From an uncultured Eubacteriales bacterium (lineage in GTDB: Bacteria; Bacillota; Clostridia; Oscillospirales; Acutalibacteraceae): DNA of 25,489 bases. Position 1 is the first letter of the stretch. Every line of letters begins with the position of its first letter. Both the position numbers and the translations under genes were made by a program. Shown piece by piece: positions 7,085 to 15,700 of the stretch. The stretch lies in the NCBI GenBank assembly GCA_934525065.1, contig CAKSYX010000031.1, positions 1 through 25,489 of the forward strand, written 5' to 3'. Under the pieces are notes generated by a model, which saw nothing but the letters and a program-made list of their open reading frames with translations, was not told the DNA's origin and made no database searches.

Positions 7085-7747
7085 ATGGGTAAGCTTATTG
7101 TTATCGAAGGTCTTGACGCCAGCGGAAAGGGTACGCAGGCTGCTCTGCTGCTCAAAAGGCTTTCCGAAAACGGAAAGGATGCCTTTGAAATTGACCTTCC
7201 GAATTACACAGACAAATCCAGCGCTCTTGTAAAAATGTATCTTGACGGTGAGCTTGGGAACAGACCCGGCGATGTTAATGCCTTTGCGGCTTCAACGTTT
7301 TTTGCCGTTGATCGCTACGCAAGCTTCAAAAAGCACTGGGGCAAGGTTTACAAAAGCGGCAGGGTCATTGTTGCAAACCGTTACACGACCTCAAATGTCT
7401 GCCACCAGATGCCGAAGCTCGAAAGAAAAGACTGGGACGGTTTTCTTTCGTGGCTGTTCGATTTTGAATATGTAAAGCTCGGTATTCCCGAACCCGACTG
7501 TGTTGTTTTTCTTGATATGCCGGTCGATGTTTCGCAAAAGCTGCTTCAAAAGCGGTATCACAACGATGAAAGCAAAAAGGACGTTCATGAACGCGACACC
7601 GAATATCTCAGGCATTGCCGTGATGCCGCCGTTTATGCCTGCGAAAAACTCGGCTGGAAAAAAATTGTCTGCGCAAAAGACGGCAAACCGAAAAGCGTTG
7701 ACGAAATTTCCGACCTTGTTTTTGAAACTGTTTCAGAATTCATCTAA
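7085..7747 (+). CDS. dTMP kinase-like P-loop nucleoside monophosphate kinase
   Basis: Phosphorylates dTMP to dTDP with ATP, the step after thymidylate synthase. The P-loop is GLDASGKGTQ (9-18), in place of the usual GxDGSGKTTQ. The substrate-site motifs FFAVDRYASF and ANRYTTSN match the DR[YF] elements of Tmk, and the segment PDCVVFLDMPVDVS is the strand before the LID. The LID region (about 155-175, QKRYHNDESKKDVHERD) is rich in basic residues. At 220 residues its length is normal. It is divergent enough that other deoxynucleoside kinases of the same fold cannot be excluded, but the neighbouring ThyX and folate genes support dTMP. GGAGAG precedes the ATG. Confidence 0.85.
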   Translation: MGKLIVIEGLDASGKGTQAALLLKRLSENGKDAFEIDLPNYTDKSSALVKMYLDGELGNRPGDVNAFAASTFFAVDRYASFKKHWGKVYKSGRVIVANRYTTSNVCHQMPKLERKDWDGFLSWLFDFEYVKLGIPEPDCVVFLDMPVDVSQKLLQKRYHNDESKKDVHERDTEYLRHCRDAAVYACEKLGWKKIVCAKDGKPKSVDEISDLVFETVSEFI

Positions 7748-7765
7748 ATCACGGAGGTAACTTTT

Positions 7766-8308
7766 ATGGTATACTGTTTTCTTGCCGACGGTTTTGAAGA
7801 AACCGAAGCCATTGCTCCCGTCGATATGCTCAAGAGAGCCGGAGTTCCGGTCACAACGGTCGGAATCGGAAAGCGGGTAATCACCGGCAGCCACAGCATT
7901 CCCGTGACGGCCGACATCACCGACAGCGAATTCAAAGCCGATGAAAGCCTTGAAGCGGTCATCCTTCCCGGAGGTATGCCCGGCACACTGAACCTTGACG
8001 CTTCAAAAACGGTTCACGCCGCTCTTGACTTTGCCGAAGAGCGCCAAAAGCTCATCTGCGCAATTTGCGCCGCACCTTCGATTCTCGGAAAAAAGGGACT
8101 TCTTGAAGGACGTGAAGCCATTGCCTTCCCCGGCTTTGAAAAGGATCTCAAGGGTGCTGTAATCAGCAAAAAATTTGTTGTCCGCGACGGAAACGTTATC
8201 ACGGCAAAAGGTGCCGGCGTTGCCGTTAAATTCGGCCTCGAAATTGCCGCAGCTCTCGTCGGAAGAAAAAAGAGCGACGAAATTTTTGAACAGATCCAAA
8301 GCGAATGA
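7766..8308 (+). CDS. DJ-1/PfpI (YajL/ThiJ-like) family protein
   Basis: A 180-residue protein of the DJ-1 superfamily. The N-terminus ADGFEETEA..PVDMLKRAG aligns with the DJ-1 start, with Glu14 in the position of the acidic partner of the nucleophile. The nucleophilic elbow is ICAICAAPSIL with Cys101. VILPGGMPGTLNL is the conserved glycine loop. Family members have been reported as deglycases/glyoxalases or chaperones; the physiological reaction here is unknown. A strong ribosome site (GGAGGT) precedes the ATG. The stop overlaps the next gene by 4 bases (ATGA), indicating translational coupling. Confidence 0.93.
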   Translation: MVYCFLADGFEETEAIAPVDMLKRAGVPVTTVGIGKRVITGSHSIPVTADITDSEFKADESLEAVILPGGMPGTLNLDASKTVHAALDFAEERQKLICAICAAPSILGKKGLLEGREAIAFPGFEKDLKGAVISKKFVVRDGNVITAKGAGVAVKFGLEIAAALVGRKKSDEIFEQIQSE

Positions 8309-8868
8309 GCGAAAAGAAAACAGTTCTTAGAAAGCTTTATAAAGAAAAAACATCCCTTATCCAAAACAGGGAACAGCTGAGCGCAAAAATTGCCGAAAGA
8401 ATTTTTGCGCTCGATGAATACAAAAGCTGTGACTGCGTTTTTGCCTATTTTTCCGTTTTTTCAGAGGTTTCAACCGTCTCAATAATCAAAAGAGCACGGA
8501 AGGACGGCAAGGCTGTTGCTCTGCCGCAGTGTGAAAAAGAAGGAAACGCAATGCACTTCTTCCTGACTGAAAAAGAAAGCGAACTTGAAAACGGACGCTT
8601 CAATGGTATTTTTGAGCCGAAAAAGGGTCTGCTCAAAGCGCAGGCAACAAAAAAAACACTCATTCTCGTTCCCGCTCTCGCCTACGGCAGAAACGGTTCA
8701 CGTCTCGGCAAGGGCATGGGCTTTTATGACCGGTTTCTCGCCGAAAGCAAGGGCGTTCCGGTTGGCATTTGCTTTGAAGAAAATCTTGCCGAAGCCCTTC
8801 CGGAGACCGGGCTTGACAGGCGCGTCAGGATTATAATCACGGAAAACGAAACTTTATTTATAAATTAG
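8305..8868 (+). CDS. 5-formyltetrahydrofolate cyclo-ligase
   Basis: Converts 5-formyl-THF plus ATP to 5,10-methenyl-THF, returning the folate storage form to the one-carbon pool that also feeds ThyX. At 187 residues it is typical. Visible are the basic N-terminus (KKTVLRKLYKEK), FAYFSVFSEVST, VALPQCEK, and the C-terminal ATP/folate-site signature LVPALAYGRNGSRLGKGMGF followed by YDRFL (family pattern RLGxGxGxYDR). Coupled to the DJ-1 gene by ATGA overlap and followed 11 bases later by mltG. Confidence 0.93.
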   Translation: MSEKKTVLRKLYKEKTSLIQNREQLSAKIAERIFALDEYKSCDCVFAYFSVFSEVSTVSIIKRARKDGKAVALPQCEKEGNAMHFFLTEKESELENGRFNGIFEPKKGLLKAQATKKTLILVPALAYGRNGSRLGKGMGFYDRFLAESKGVPVGICFEENLAEALPETGLDRRVRIIITENETLFIN

Positions 8869-8879
8869 GAGGTTTCCCT

Positions 8880-10385
8880 ATGGACGACTCAAGATCATAT
8901 CCTCAGAACGGCCGGAACAAAGACGACGGCTTTGAGCCCTTCCGTCCGTCGCAAAGTGTCGGGGATGACGAGTTCAGGGTATCAATCGACTCATTCGGCG
9001 GTCTTCCGCCATACAGGCCGCAAGCTCAAGCCTCTGCGCCGGAAAAGCCGCAAGGCTCATTTTCCCAGCCTAAAACGGAACGCTTTGAAGTGAAGATTCC
9101 GGAAAAAAGACACCCCGTTCAGCCGCAGAACGCGAAACGTTCCGCAACAAGCGCCGGAAACCGCGGACACTCCCAAGCAGCAAAAAAAGCTCCTTCGGGA
9201 AAAAAGAGCGTCGGTCATTCCGCGCAGAAAACCTCTGCGGCTCAAAAGCATCACCCACCGATAAAAATTAAACGCACACGCGGCCTGATGATTGCTCTGA
9301 TTTGCATTATCATCATTGCGGTGCTCACCGCGACCGCTTCTGCACTTGCCATTTCAACAATAAATGACATTCTTGCGCTCAACAAAAGCGACAGCGACAG
9401 CACTAAAACTGTCAACATCGTGATTCCCAAAGGCGCAGATTTTGACGCGGTGTATGACATTCTCTGCGACAACGGCCTTGTTAAGCAAAAGCAAATTACA
9501 AAGCTCTTTTGCAAATTCAGGCACTACGACAAGGCGTATTCCTCAAGCCAAAAGAAAAACGTCAAAATCGAATACCAGGCCGGTGCGTATTACATTGAGC
9601 CTCACAGCGGAATTGAGGCTATGCTTGAAATGATCAAGGTTTCAAACGCCGTTTCAAAGGACACCGTAAGGCTCACCTTCCCCGAAGGCTGGACGATCGC
9701 TCAGGTATTTGCAAAAATTGAGAAGTATAACGTGTGCTCGGCTGAAAAGCTTTATGCAAACCTTGACATTGTCGGCAATCAGTTTGACTTCTATAAAGAG
9801 ATTCCGTCAAATTCGGGCCGTTATCTGAAAGCGGAGGGCTATATCTTCCCGGACACCTACGACTTCTATATCGGCGAAAACTCCGCCTCGGTACTCAAAA
9901 AGCTCTTTTCAAACTTCACTACCAAATGGAAAAAGAGCTACACAAAAAAGGCAAAGGAACTCGGCATGAGCAAGGACGAGGTCATCATCATGGCTTCAAT
10001 CATTCAGCGCGAGGCAAAGGATAAATCTCAGATGGCAGACATTTCTTCGGTTCTCCACAACCGTCTTGCCGACCCGGCGACCTATCCCCTGCTCCAGATG
10101 AACTCCACCAAGGACTATATCACCGCAGTCAATGAATACGGTGTGTTCTCTGAGTTCTATTACTCAATTTATCTCGATTCCTACAACACCTACTCCGCCG
10201 AAGGACTTCCTCCCGGAGCGATCTGCAATCCCGGCGTTGACGCGATCGAAGCCGCGCTCAACCCGAACGATACAAATTACCATTACTTCCGCCACGACTC
10301 AAAGGGCAAGATTTATCTCGCCGTTACCCGCGCAGAGCACGACAAGAACGGTGAAATCATCTTCAACGGAACCGGAGGACAGTGA
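8880..10385 (+). CDS. mltG: Endolytic murein transglycosylase MltG
   Basis: A membrane-anchored lytic transglycosylase that cuts nascent glycan strands, setting glycan length. The 501 residues comprise: a long disordered, Pro/Gln/Lys-rich cytoplasmic tail (1-130), one membrane helix (about 135-158, GLMIALICIIIIAVLTATA), a LysM-like subdomain (about 175-260; IPKGADFDAVYDIL) and the catalytic YceG domain. The catalytic Glu is E378 in ASIIQREA; the later motifs QMNSTKDY and GLPPGAICNPG are intact. The cytoplasmic tail of about 130 residues is longer than in E. coli, as is common in Clostridia. AGGAGG lies before the ATG. The stop overlaps the next start (TGATG). Confidence 0.96.
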   Translation: MDDSRSYPQNGRNKDDGFEPFRPSQSVGDDEFRVSIDSFGGLPPYRPQAQASAPEKPQGSFSQPKTERFEVKIPEKRHPVQPQNAKRSATSAGNRGHSQAAKKAPSGKKSVGHSAQKTSAAQKHHPPIKIKRTRGLMIALICIIIIAVLTATASALAISTINDILALNKSDSDSTKTVNIVIPKGADFDAVYDILCDNGLVKQKQITKLFCKFRHYDKAYSSSQKKNVKIEYQAGAYYIEPHSGIEAMLEMIKVSNAVSKDTVRLTFPEGWTIAQVFAKIEKYNVCSAEKLYANLDIVGNQFDFYKEIPSNSGRYLKAEGYIFPDTYDFYIGENSASVLKKLFSNFTTKWKKSYTKKAKELGMSKDEVIIMASIIQREAKDKSQMADISSVLHNRLADPATYPLLQMNSTKDYITAVNEYGVFSEFYYSIYLDSYNTYSAEGLPPGAICNPGVDAIEAALNPNDTNYHYFRHDSKGKIYLAVTRAEHDKNGEIIFNGTGGQ

Positions 10386-11650
10386 TGACAAAGACCGATA
10401 TAATCAAAAAGCCCGAGCTTCTTGCCCCGGCAGGGGACATGGAGAGGCTCAAGGCAGCGGTCAAATATAAAGCAGATGCCGTCTATTTAGGCGGCTCTGT
10501 TTTCGGTATGCGCACCGCACCGGAAAATTTTGCCGGAGAAAAGCTGAAAATCGCCTGCGATTACTGCCGCGAAAGAGGGGTTAAGGTCTATCTGACCGTC
10601 AACACGCTTCCGCGCAACGATGAAATCCCGCTGCTTCCCGGTTTTCTTGAGCACGCGGCCCGGTGCGGCGTTGACGCCTTCATAATCTCCGACCTCGGTG
10701 TACTTGAATACGCAAAAAAATATGCCCCTCAGGTTGAAATTCACATTTCCACTCAGGCCGGTATCGTGAATTACGCCGCCGCAAACACTTTTTATAAGCT
10801 CGGTGCAAAGCGTATTGTTACAGCACGCGAGCTTTCAATGAAAGAGATAACAGATATCAGAAAGAACATTCCCGCCGATATGGACATTGAGTGCTTTGTT
10901 CACGGAGCAATGTGCGTATCCTTTTCCGGACGCTGTCTGCTTTCAAACTACCTCGTTTCAAGGGACTGCAACCGCGGCGACTGCGCTCAGCCCTGTCGCT
11001 GGAAATATGCTCTCGTTGAAGAAAAACGCCCCGGAATGTATTTTCCGATTGAAGACAGCGAGGACGGAGGAACATATATTCTCAACTCCAAGGATATGTG
11101 CATGATCGAGCACATTCCCGAGCTTGTTAAAGCCGGCATAACCAGCTTTAAAATTGAAGGCCGCGCAAAATCCGAATACTATGTCTCAGTCGTGACAAAC
11201 GCCTATCGCAGAGCAATTGACGGCTATTTTGAAACACTTAGCGACAGCTATCGACCCGAGCAGTGGATCCTCGATGAAATGCGGAAAATCAGCTATCGCG
11301 ACTACTGCACAGGCTTCTTTTTCGGCGACCCGAAGGACGATGCCAACATCAGTCTTCGCGGCGGCTACAACCGCGAGTGGGACGTTATGGCGGTCGTTGA
11401 GGAATGGAAGGACGGCGTTGCCTTCTGCACCCAGCGCAACCGCTTTTTTAATGGTGATGAGCTTGAAGTTCTTGAAAGCGACAAGCCGCCGTTCACCGTG
11501 ACGGCTGTTGGGCTTAAAAACAGCGATAATGAGCCGATTGAAGCCGCCAATCACCCGATGATGCACTTTTCCTTTGACTGCACAACTCCGCTTGAAAACG
11601 GTGCAATTTTGCGCAAGGAGCGCGATGAAGCGGCAAGGGTTATTGTGTAA
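10385..11650 (+). CDS. Peptidase U32-family tRNA uridine hydroxylase (TrhP-like)
   Basis: A U32-family protein of 422 residues, or slightly fewer. It begins with the TIM-barrel pattern PELLAPAGDMERLKAAVKY and has the U32 signature around residues 169-207 (ECFVHGAMCVSFSGRCLLSN ... CNRGDCAQPCRWKY), whose cysteines are proposed to hold an Fe-S cluster. Members formerly called proteases include TrhP, which with prephenate helps form 5-hydroxyuridine at tRNA position 34; I infer that role here. In Bacillus subtilis mltG (yrrL) lies near two U32 genes and the methyltransferase trmR; here only one U32 gene follows mltG. The start at ATG 10385 is preferred over GTG 10382 because GGAGG then sits 6 bases away. 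A terminator follows. Confidence 0.9.
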   Translation: MTKTDIIKKPELLAPAGDMERLKAAVKYKADAVYLGGSVFGMRTAPENFAGEKLKIACDYCRERGVKVYLTVNTLPRNDEIPLLPGFLEHAARCGVDAFIISDLGVLEYAKKYAPQVEIHISTQAGIVNYAAANTFYKLGAKRIVTARELSMKEITDIRKNIPADMDIECFVHGAMCVSFSGRCLLSNYLVSRDCNRGDCAQPCRWKYALVEEKRPGMYFPIEDSEDGGTYILNSKDMCMIEHIPELVKAGITSFKIEGRAKSEYYVSVVTNAYRRAIDGYFETLSDSYRPEQWILDEMRKISYRDYCTGFFFGDPKDDANISLRGGYNREWDVMAVVEEWKDGVAFCTQRNRFFNGDELEVLESDKPPFTVTAVGLKNSDNEPIEAANHPMMHFSFDCTTPLENGAILRKERDEAARVIV

Positions 11651-11685
11651 GCTTCTTCGCGGCTACTATCGAACAACATAAAAGC

Positions 11686-11722
11686 AAACGGTCCTGCCGA
11701 TGAATCGACAGGACCGTTTTTG
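11686..11722. terminator. Terminator shared by the operon and tRNA-Val
   Basis: An 11-bp perfect stem AAACGGTCCTG / CAGGACCGTTT (11686-11696, 11709-11719) with a 12-base loop runs into T5. On the minus strand it lies directly after the tRNA CCA end and is followed by GCTTTT. It thus serves both directions, and its last bases overlap the tRNA 3' end. Confidence 0.85.
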
Positions 11723-11797
11723 GTGGGAACGGTGGGGATCGAACCCACGACCTCACGCATGTGAAACGTGCGCTCTGACCGGCTGAGCTACGCCCCC
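11721..11797 (-). tRNA. tRNA-Val (anticodon CAC)
   Basis: A complete cloverleaf on the minus strand: acceptor GGGGGCG/CGTTCCC (with G-U pairs), D-arm GCTC/GAGC, anticodon stem CACGT/GCGTG around loop TTCACAT, T-arm GTGGG/CCCAC with TTCGATC, and an encoded CCA. The anticodon CAC reads GUG. A consensus promoter lies at 11886-11914. A single-gene tRNA transcript. Confidence 0.95.
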
Positions 11798-11832
11798 GTT
11801 AAGCCTTTTATTTGCAAGGTTTTTTGAGCAAG

Positions 11833-11862
11833 AGCGCTTGTATAAATACCTACAAGAGCGCT
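11833..11862 (-). promoter_or_regulatory. Hairpin in the tRNA-Val precursor leader
   Basis: AGCGCTTGTA (11833-11842) pairs with TACAA-GA-GCGCT (11851-11862) with a 2-base bulge and an 8-base loop. It lies between promoter and tRNA. No T-run follows in the transcribed direction, so it is more likely a processing or regulatory element than a terminator. Confidence 0.5.
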
Positions 11863-11885
11863 CGTACAGCAAATTCAATACTTGC

Positions 11886-11914
11886 ATGATACACCACTTT
11901 ATTTTACTTGTCAA
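11886..11914 (-). promoter_or_regulatory. Promoter of tRNA-Val
   Basis: On the minus strand, TTGACA (11909-11914) and TATCAT (11886-11891) with a 17-base spacer. The predicted 5' leader before the mature tRNA is about 80 bases. Confidence 0.8.
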
Positions 11915-11943
11915 GCCCGTAAAAACAATGTTTTTGCCGCCCT

Positions 11944-12642
11944 TTATTTTTTTGCCATAATCATCGCCGTATGGTTGTCTCCCTCAAGAAAGCCGAGACA
12001 CTGGGCGCACTTGAATCCTGCTGAACGAATTGCCTCAAGCTCATGTTCAAGTGTAAGCGGTGTATCAAAATGAACAAATCTTTCCGGCGGAATATTATCC
12101 CTTTTTCTCCGCCTTGAACACTCGGCAGCCGTGAGCTTTTCAATTTCATCACAAACTGCAATATAGTCACATTCAAGGTATGTTCCGTCTTCTTTCAGCG
12201 CCGAGTAGATTTTTTTGAACACTTCCCGCTTTTTCTCAGCCGAAAAATGGTGAAGCGTCTGAAAAGTTACTGCGGCGTCAAAGCTTTCGCTTTCAGGTTC
12301 ATAAAGAAAGTAATCCTCCAAAACAAGCCGCAAATTCCTGTCGCCGTGCTTTTTCCTCAAGAGGTCAAGCATTTTTTTTGAAAGATCAACGCCGGTCACT
12401 TTAAGGGACGGAAAGCGGCGAAAAATCGGGTCAAGCTCAAGCCCTGTTCCACAGCCGAAATCAAGAAGCGTTTCGCAATTTTCCGGCAAAAGCTCTGAAA
12501 GCCATTCGTAGTGCTTTTTCCAAGGGCTCATGTGCGGCTCATACATGTGACACCGCGCAGAAAAGAAAGCGGCCATATCCTCAAGCGGAACATCCCGCGT
12601 TTCTTCAAGCCATTTTTTAAGTTCAAGATAATCGTTATTCAT
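11944..12642 (-). CDS. Class I SAM-dependent methyltransferase
   Basis: 232 residues with a Rossmann-type methyltransferase core: motif I LLDFGCGTGLEL (about 59-70), the motif II acidic residue in VTGVDLSKKM, and a motif IV-like FDAAVTFQTLHHF. This matches the small-molecule methyltransferases of the UbiE/Methyltransf_25 type. The N-terminus (WLEETRDVPLEDMAAFFSAR) and the C-terminal LGFLEGDNHTAMIMAKK belong to a common Clostridia family without assigned substrate. A ribosome site (AGGAG) precedes the ATG. It lies downstream of the giant repeat gene on the same strand, separated by a probable terminator; no separate promoter is obvious. Confidence 0.87.
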   Translation of the reverse strand: MNNDYLELKKWLEETRDVPLEDMAAFFSARCHMYEPHMSPWKKHYEWLSELLPENCETLLDFGCGTGLELDPIFRRFPSLKVTGVDLSKKMLDLLRKKHGDRNLRLVLEDYFLYEPESESFDAAVTFQTLHHFSAEKKREVFKKIYSALKEDGTYLECDYIAVCDEIEKLTAAECSRRRKRDNIPPERFVHFDTPLTLEHELEAIRSAGFKCAQCLGFLEGDNHTAMIMAKK

Positions 12643-12654
12643 ATTCTCCTAAAG

Positions 12655-12682
12655 CAAAGCCGCCGGATAACCGACGGCTTTG
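12655..12682 (-). terminator. Terminator of the giant repeat gene
   Basis: The stem CAAAGCCG-c-CGG / CCG-a-CGGCTTTG has a 4-base loop and one internal mismatch, about 50 bases after the stop. The T-tract on the minus strand is short (CTTTAGG), so read-through into the methyltransferase gene is plausible. Confidence 0.6.
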
Positions 12683-12730
12683 TTCATTTCATCCTTTTCC
12701 GATCGCTTCAAGCTGTCGGAATTTTTTTGC

Positions 12731-15700
12731 TTACCAGTGCTTTGCGCCGCAGGTGCAATACTGGTTGACCTTGAAGAGCTTCCAGATAAGTCTTACGAAT
12801 CTGTATACCAAAGCTCTGAAGCCTGTGCCGTGGCAGAAACAGGTATCTGTGCCGGTCTTGTCGGTCATTACCTTGCCGCAGGTATCGCACTTTCCGTCGC
12901 CGCCGAGATCCATGTGGCTGATCATCGGAATCTCTTTCTGTGCAACAAAGACCTTTCCGCAGACGGAACAGTGTGAGCCGGCTGTAAGACCGGTCTTAAC
13001 GCAGGTTGCGGGAACCTCAGGATCGGCAACACGAGTGTGCCTGGTCATTGCAACCGCTTCTGTTTCAACGCCGTTGCAGCGGTCGCAAATTCTCTGCTTG
13101 GTTCCGTTTTCAACGCAAGTCGGTTCCTTGACAACGGTCCAGTCGCCGTAGTGGTGACCGAGTCTGCCGACAACAGCAGTTTCAACATGGCCTTCGTCTT
13201 TTGCTTCGCAGCCTTCGTTTACGCAGATACGTTCTTTAATTCCGGTGTTCTCGCAGGTGGGTTCAACGGTAACTGTCCATTCGCCGTAGGTATGAGCAAG
13301 CTTCGGAATTTCAACATAGTTGCTCTTATCCTGCTCAAAGCTGCCGCAGTTTATGCAGTAGTGAGCCTTTGAACCGGTTGAATGGCAGGTCGGCTCAATT
13401 ACGATTCTGTAATCTGAGGAATACTTGTGACCGAGCTTCGGCGTGTAATCCTTAATGATTGAATGGTTGTGGCAAACGGTGCAGGTATAGGTTGTGAAAC
13501 CGTCTGTTGTGCAGGTCGGCGGCGTTACAACGCCCTCTTCGGGATATACGTGTTCGCCGATGCCGGTTGAGATCGTTTCCGTCTCGCCGCAGACGGTACA
13601 TTTTCTCTGACGCTTACCTTCAACTTTGCAGTTACCGCCGGAAATGACTTCCCATTCGCCCCACTTATGGCCGAGAGCCGGAGTGTATTCGGTTTCTTTA
13701 AGGAGCTTTCCGCAGACGGAGCATTTGGTTGTGACTGAGCCCTGTCCGGTGCAGGTTGCGTCAACCTTTACAACCATCTCAACGTGTGCAGTCTTTTCAA
13801 TCACAGTCTCGCTGATGATTTTTCCGCAGTCCTTGCAAGTGATGCGTGTGTAGCCCTCGCTTGTGCAGGTTGCGTTCTTTGTAACTGATTCTGTGTGCTG
13901 ATGGTTCAGCTTTTCGCCTGTCTTGACGAACTTCTGAGCATCGCAGTGCTTACATTTGTAAACCTCGTAGCCGTCGGTAGTGCAGGTCGGGTCAACCTTG
14001 ATTGACGGAAGGGAATTAAATTCATGAGCACTCGCATTCATTTCAAGCTCGGTAACCTTCTCGTGTCCGCAGACTGAGCAGCGTTCCGTAACCTTACCCT
14101 TTGAGCCGCAGGTCGCTCTTTCAACCTTGACAACGGTGTACTTGTGAGCAGCCGGAAGAACAATGGTGTCTCCTATCTGCCTTCCGCAGACTGAGCACTT
14201 GACAACGATTGAACCGTCCGTGAGTGTGCCATCCTCTTTGCAAACAGGCTCGATTGTAACAATGCTGTTCGCCGTTGCGCTGTGGGCGGCAAGCGGAAGA
14301 GTCTCGGTATGGTTCTTTGCACAGTTCTTATGTGTGCGGCAGGTATACTCAATTGTTCCCTGCTCTTTGCAGGTTGACTGTTTTGTAATCTTGCCTTCAA
14401 ATGCGTGAACTGTTCCGTCTTCGTCAGTAATAACTTTTTCAACGGTGATTCTGCTGTCGCAGCGAGAGCACTTGACAACACCGTTGCCCTCGTCAACCGA
14501 GTAGTCATGGCCAAGAGGATCAATTGCCTTTACGCTGTCCTTATCAACTGCATCGCAAGCGGTGCACTTGTTGTAGGTATAGCCGGCACTCTCGCAGGTC
14601 GGGGCAACCTTTACGGTTTCATTGTAAGTATGCTTGCCTGTTGCGGGAACCTCATAATCATAGCCTTCGGCGTCGCAGGCTGAGCATTTGAAGTACTTAT
14701 GACCGACGGTTGAGCAGTTCGGCTGAACGGTGCGTGCGGTGTCCTCAACATAGCTGTGACCGTTCGCAGACTTTGTTACAACATTGTAGCTTGCTGTGCA
14801 GCCTTCAGCCGAGCAGGCGTAGACGTCATAGCCGCTGTCAAGGCAGGTCGGGGCAACGTTCCTGACAAGCTTATAATCATGCGGAGTCTTTTCAAGCGTA
14901 GTGACAAGAGTTGCCGTGCAGCCTTCTGTTGCGCAGGTATAGGTTATGCTGCCGGTTGTCTGACAGGTTGCATGAACAACTGTTTTATTCGTATCATTGA
15001 ACGTATGCGGAAGCTTTGCGAGCGTCTTGTTATGAAGAACTGCATTGCATACTGTACACTCGACAACAGCCGAACCTTCTGCAAGGCAGGTTGCCGGAGT
15101 GATTTCTACGTCGCCGGCCTTATGTCCGAGAGCCGGGATTTCTTCGGTGTAATTCTTGTCGCAGTTGACATGAACGGTGCAGGTGTAGGTTCTTACTCCC
15201 TTTTCCGTGCAGGTCGCTTCTTTTGTAACCTTAGATGTGAAGTCATGGCCGGAAGCCGGGATTACCAACTTAATGGTCTCTTCACAACCGTCATGTGAAC
15301 ACTTATAGATTACATAGCCGCTTTCCTTGGCTGTTGCATCCTTCTTATCAACAAATTCGCTGAATTTATGGCCGAGAGCATCCTTGGAAACGAAGCTGTT
15401 TTCCTCGAGCTTTCCGCAGTCGGAGCACTTTCTGTAGCTATAGCTGCCTTCGGTGCAGGTCGGTTCTGCGTTGTCAGATGTAACTGTTTCCCAAGTGTGA
15501 TTTCCGGTTGCCGGAATAGTCTCTGTTTTCAGGATGGCTTTGCAATCCTTACATTCAAGAACCTCATAGCCGTCACTGCTGCAAGTTGCTTCCTTAACAA
15601 CAGTCCATGTGTCTTTTGCGGTATGCGGTACAGGATTTTCAACCTGCATCATGTATTTATGATCGCAGCCCTGGTTTGCGCACTTATATGCCTTATATCC

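Noticed and set aside
11919..11941. AAAAAC/GTTTTT hairpin as terminator of the methyltransferase gene
   Set aside because: It has almost no GC pairs; termination there is possible but not supported well enough to list.
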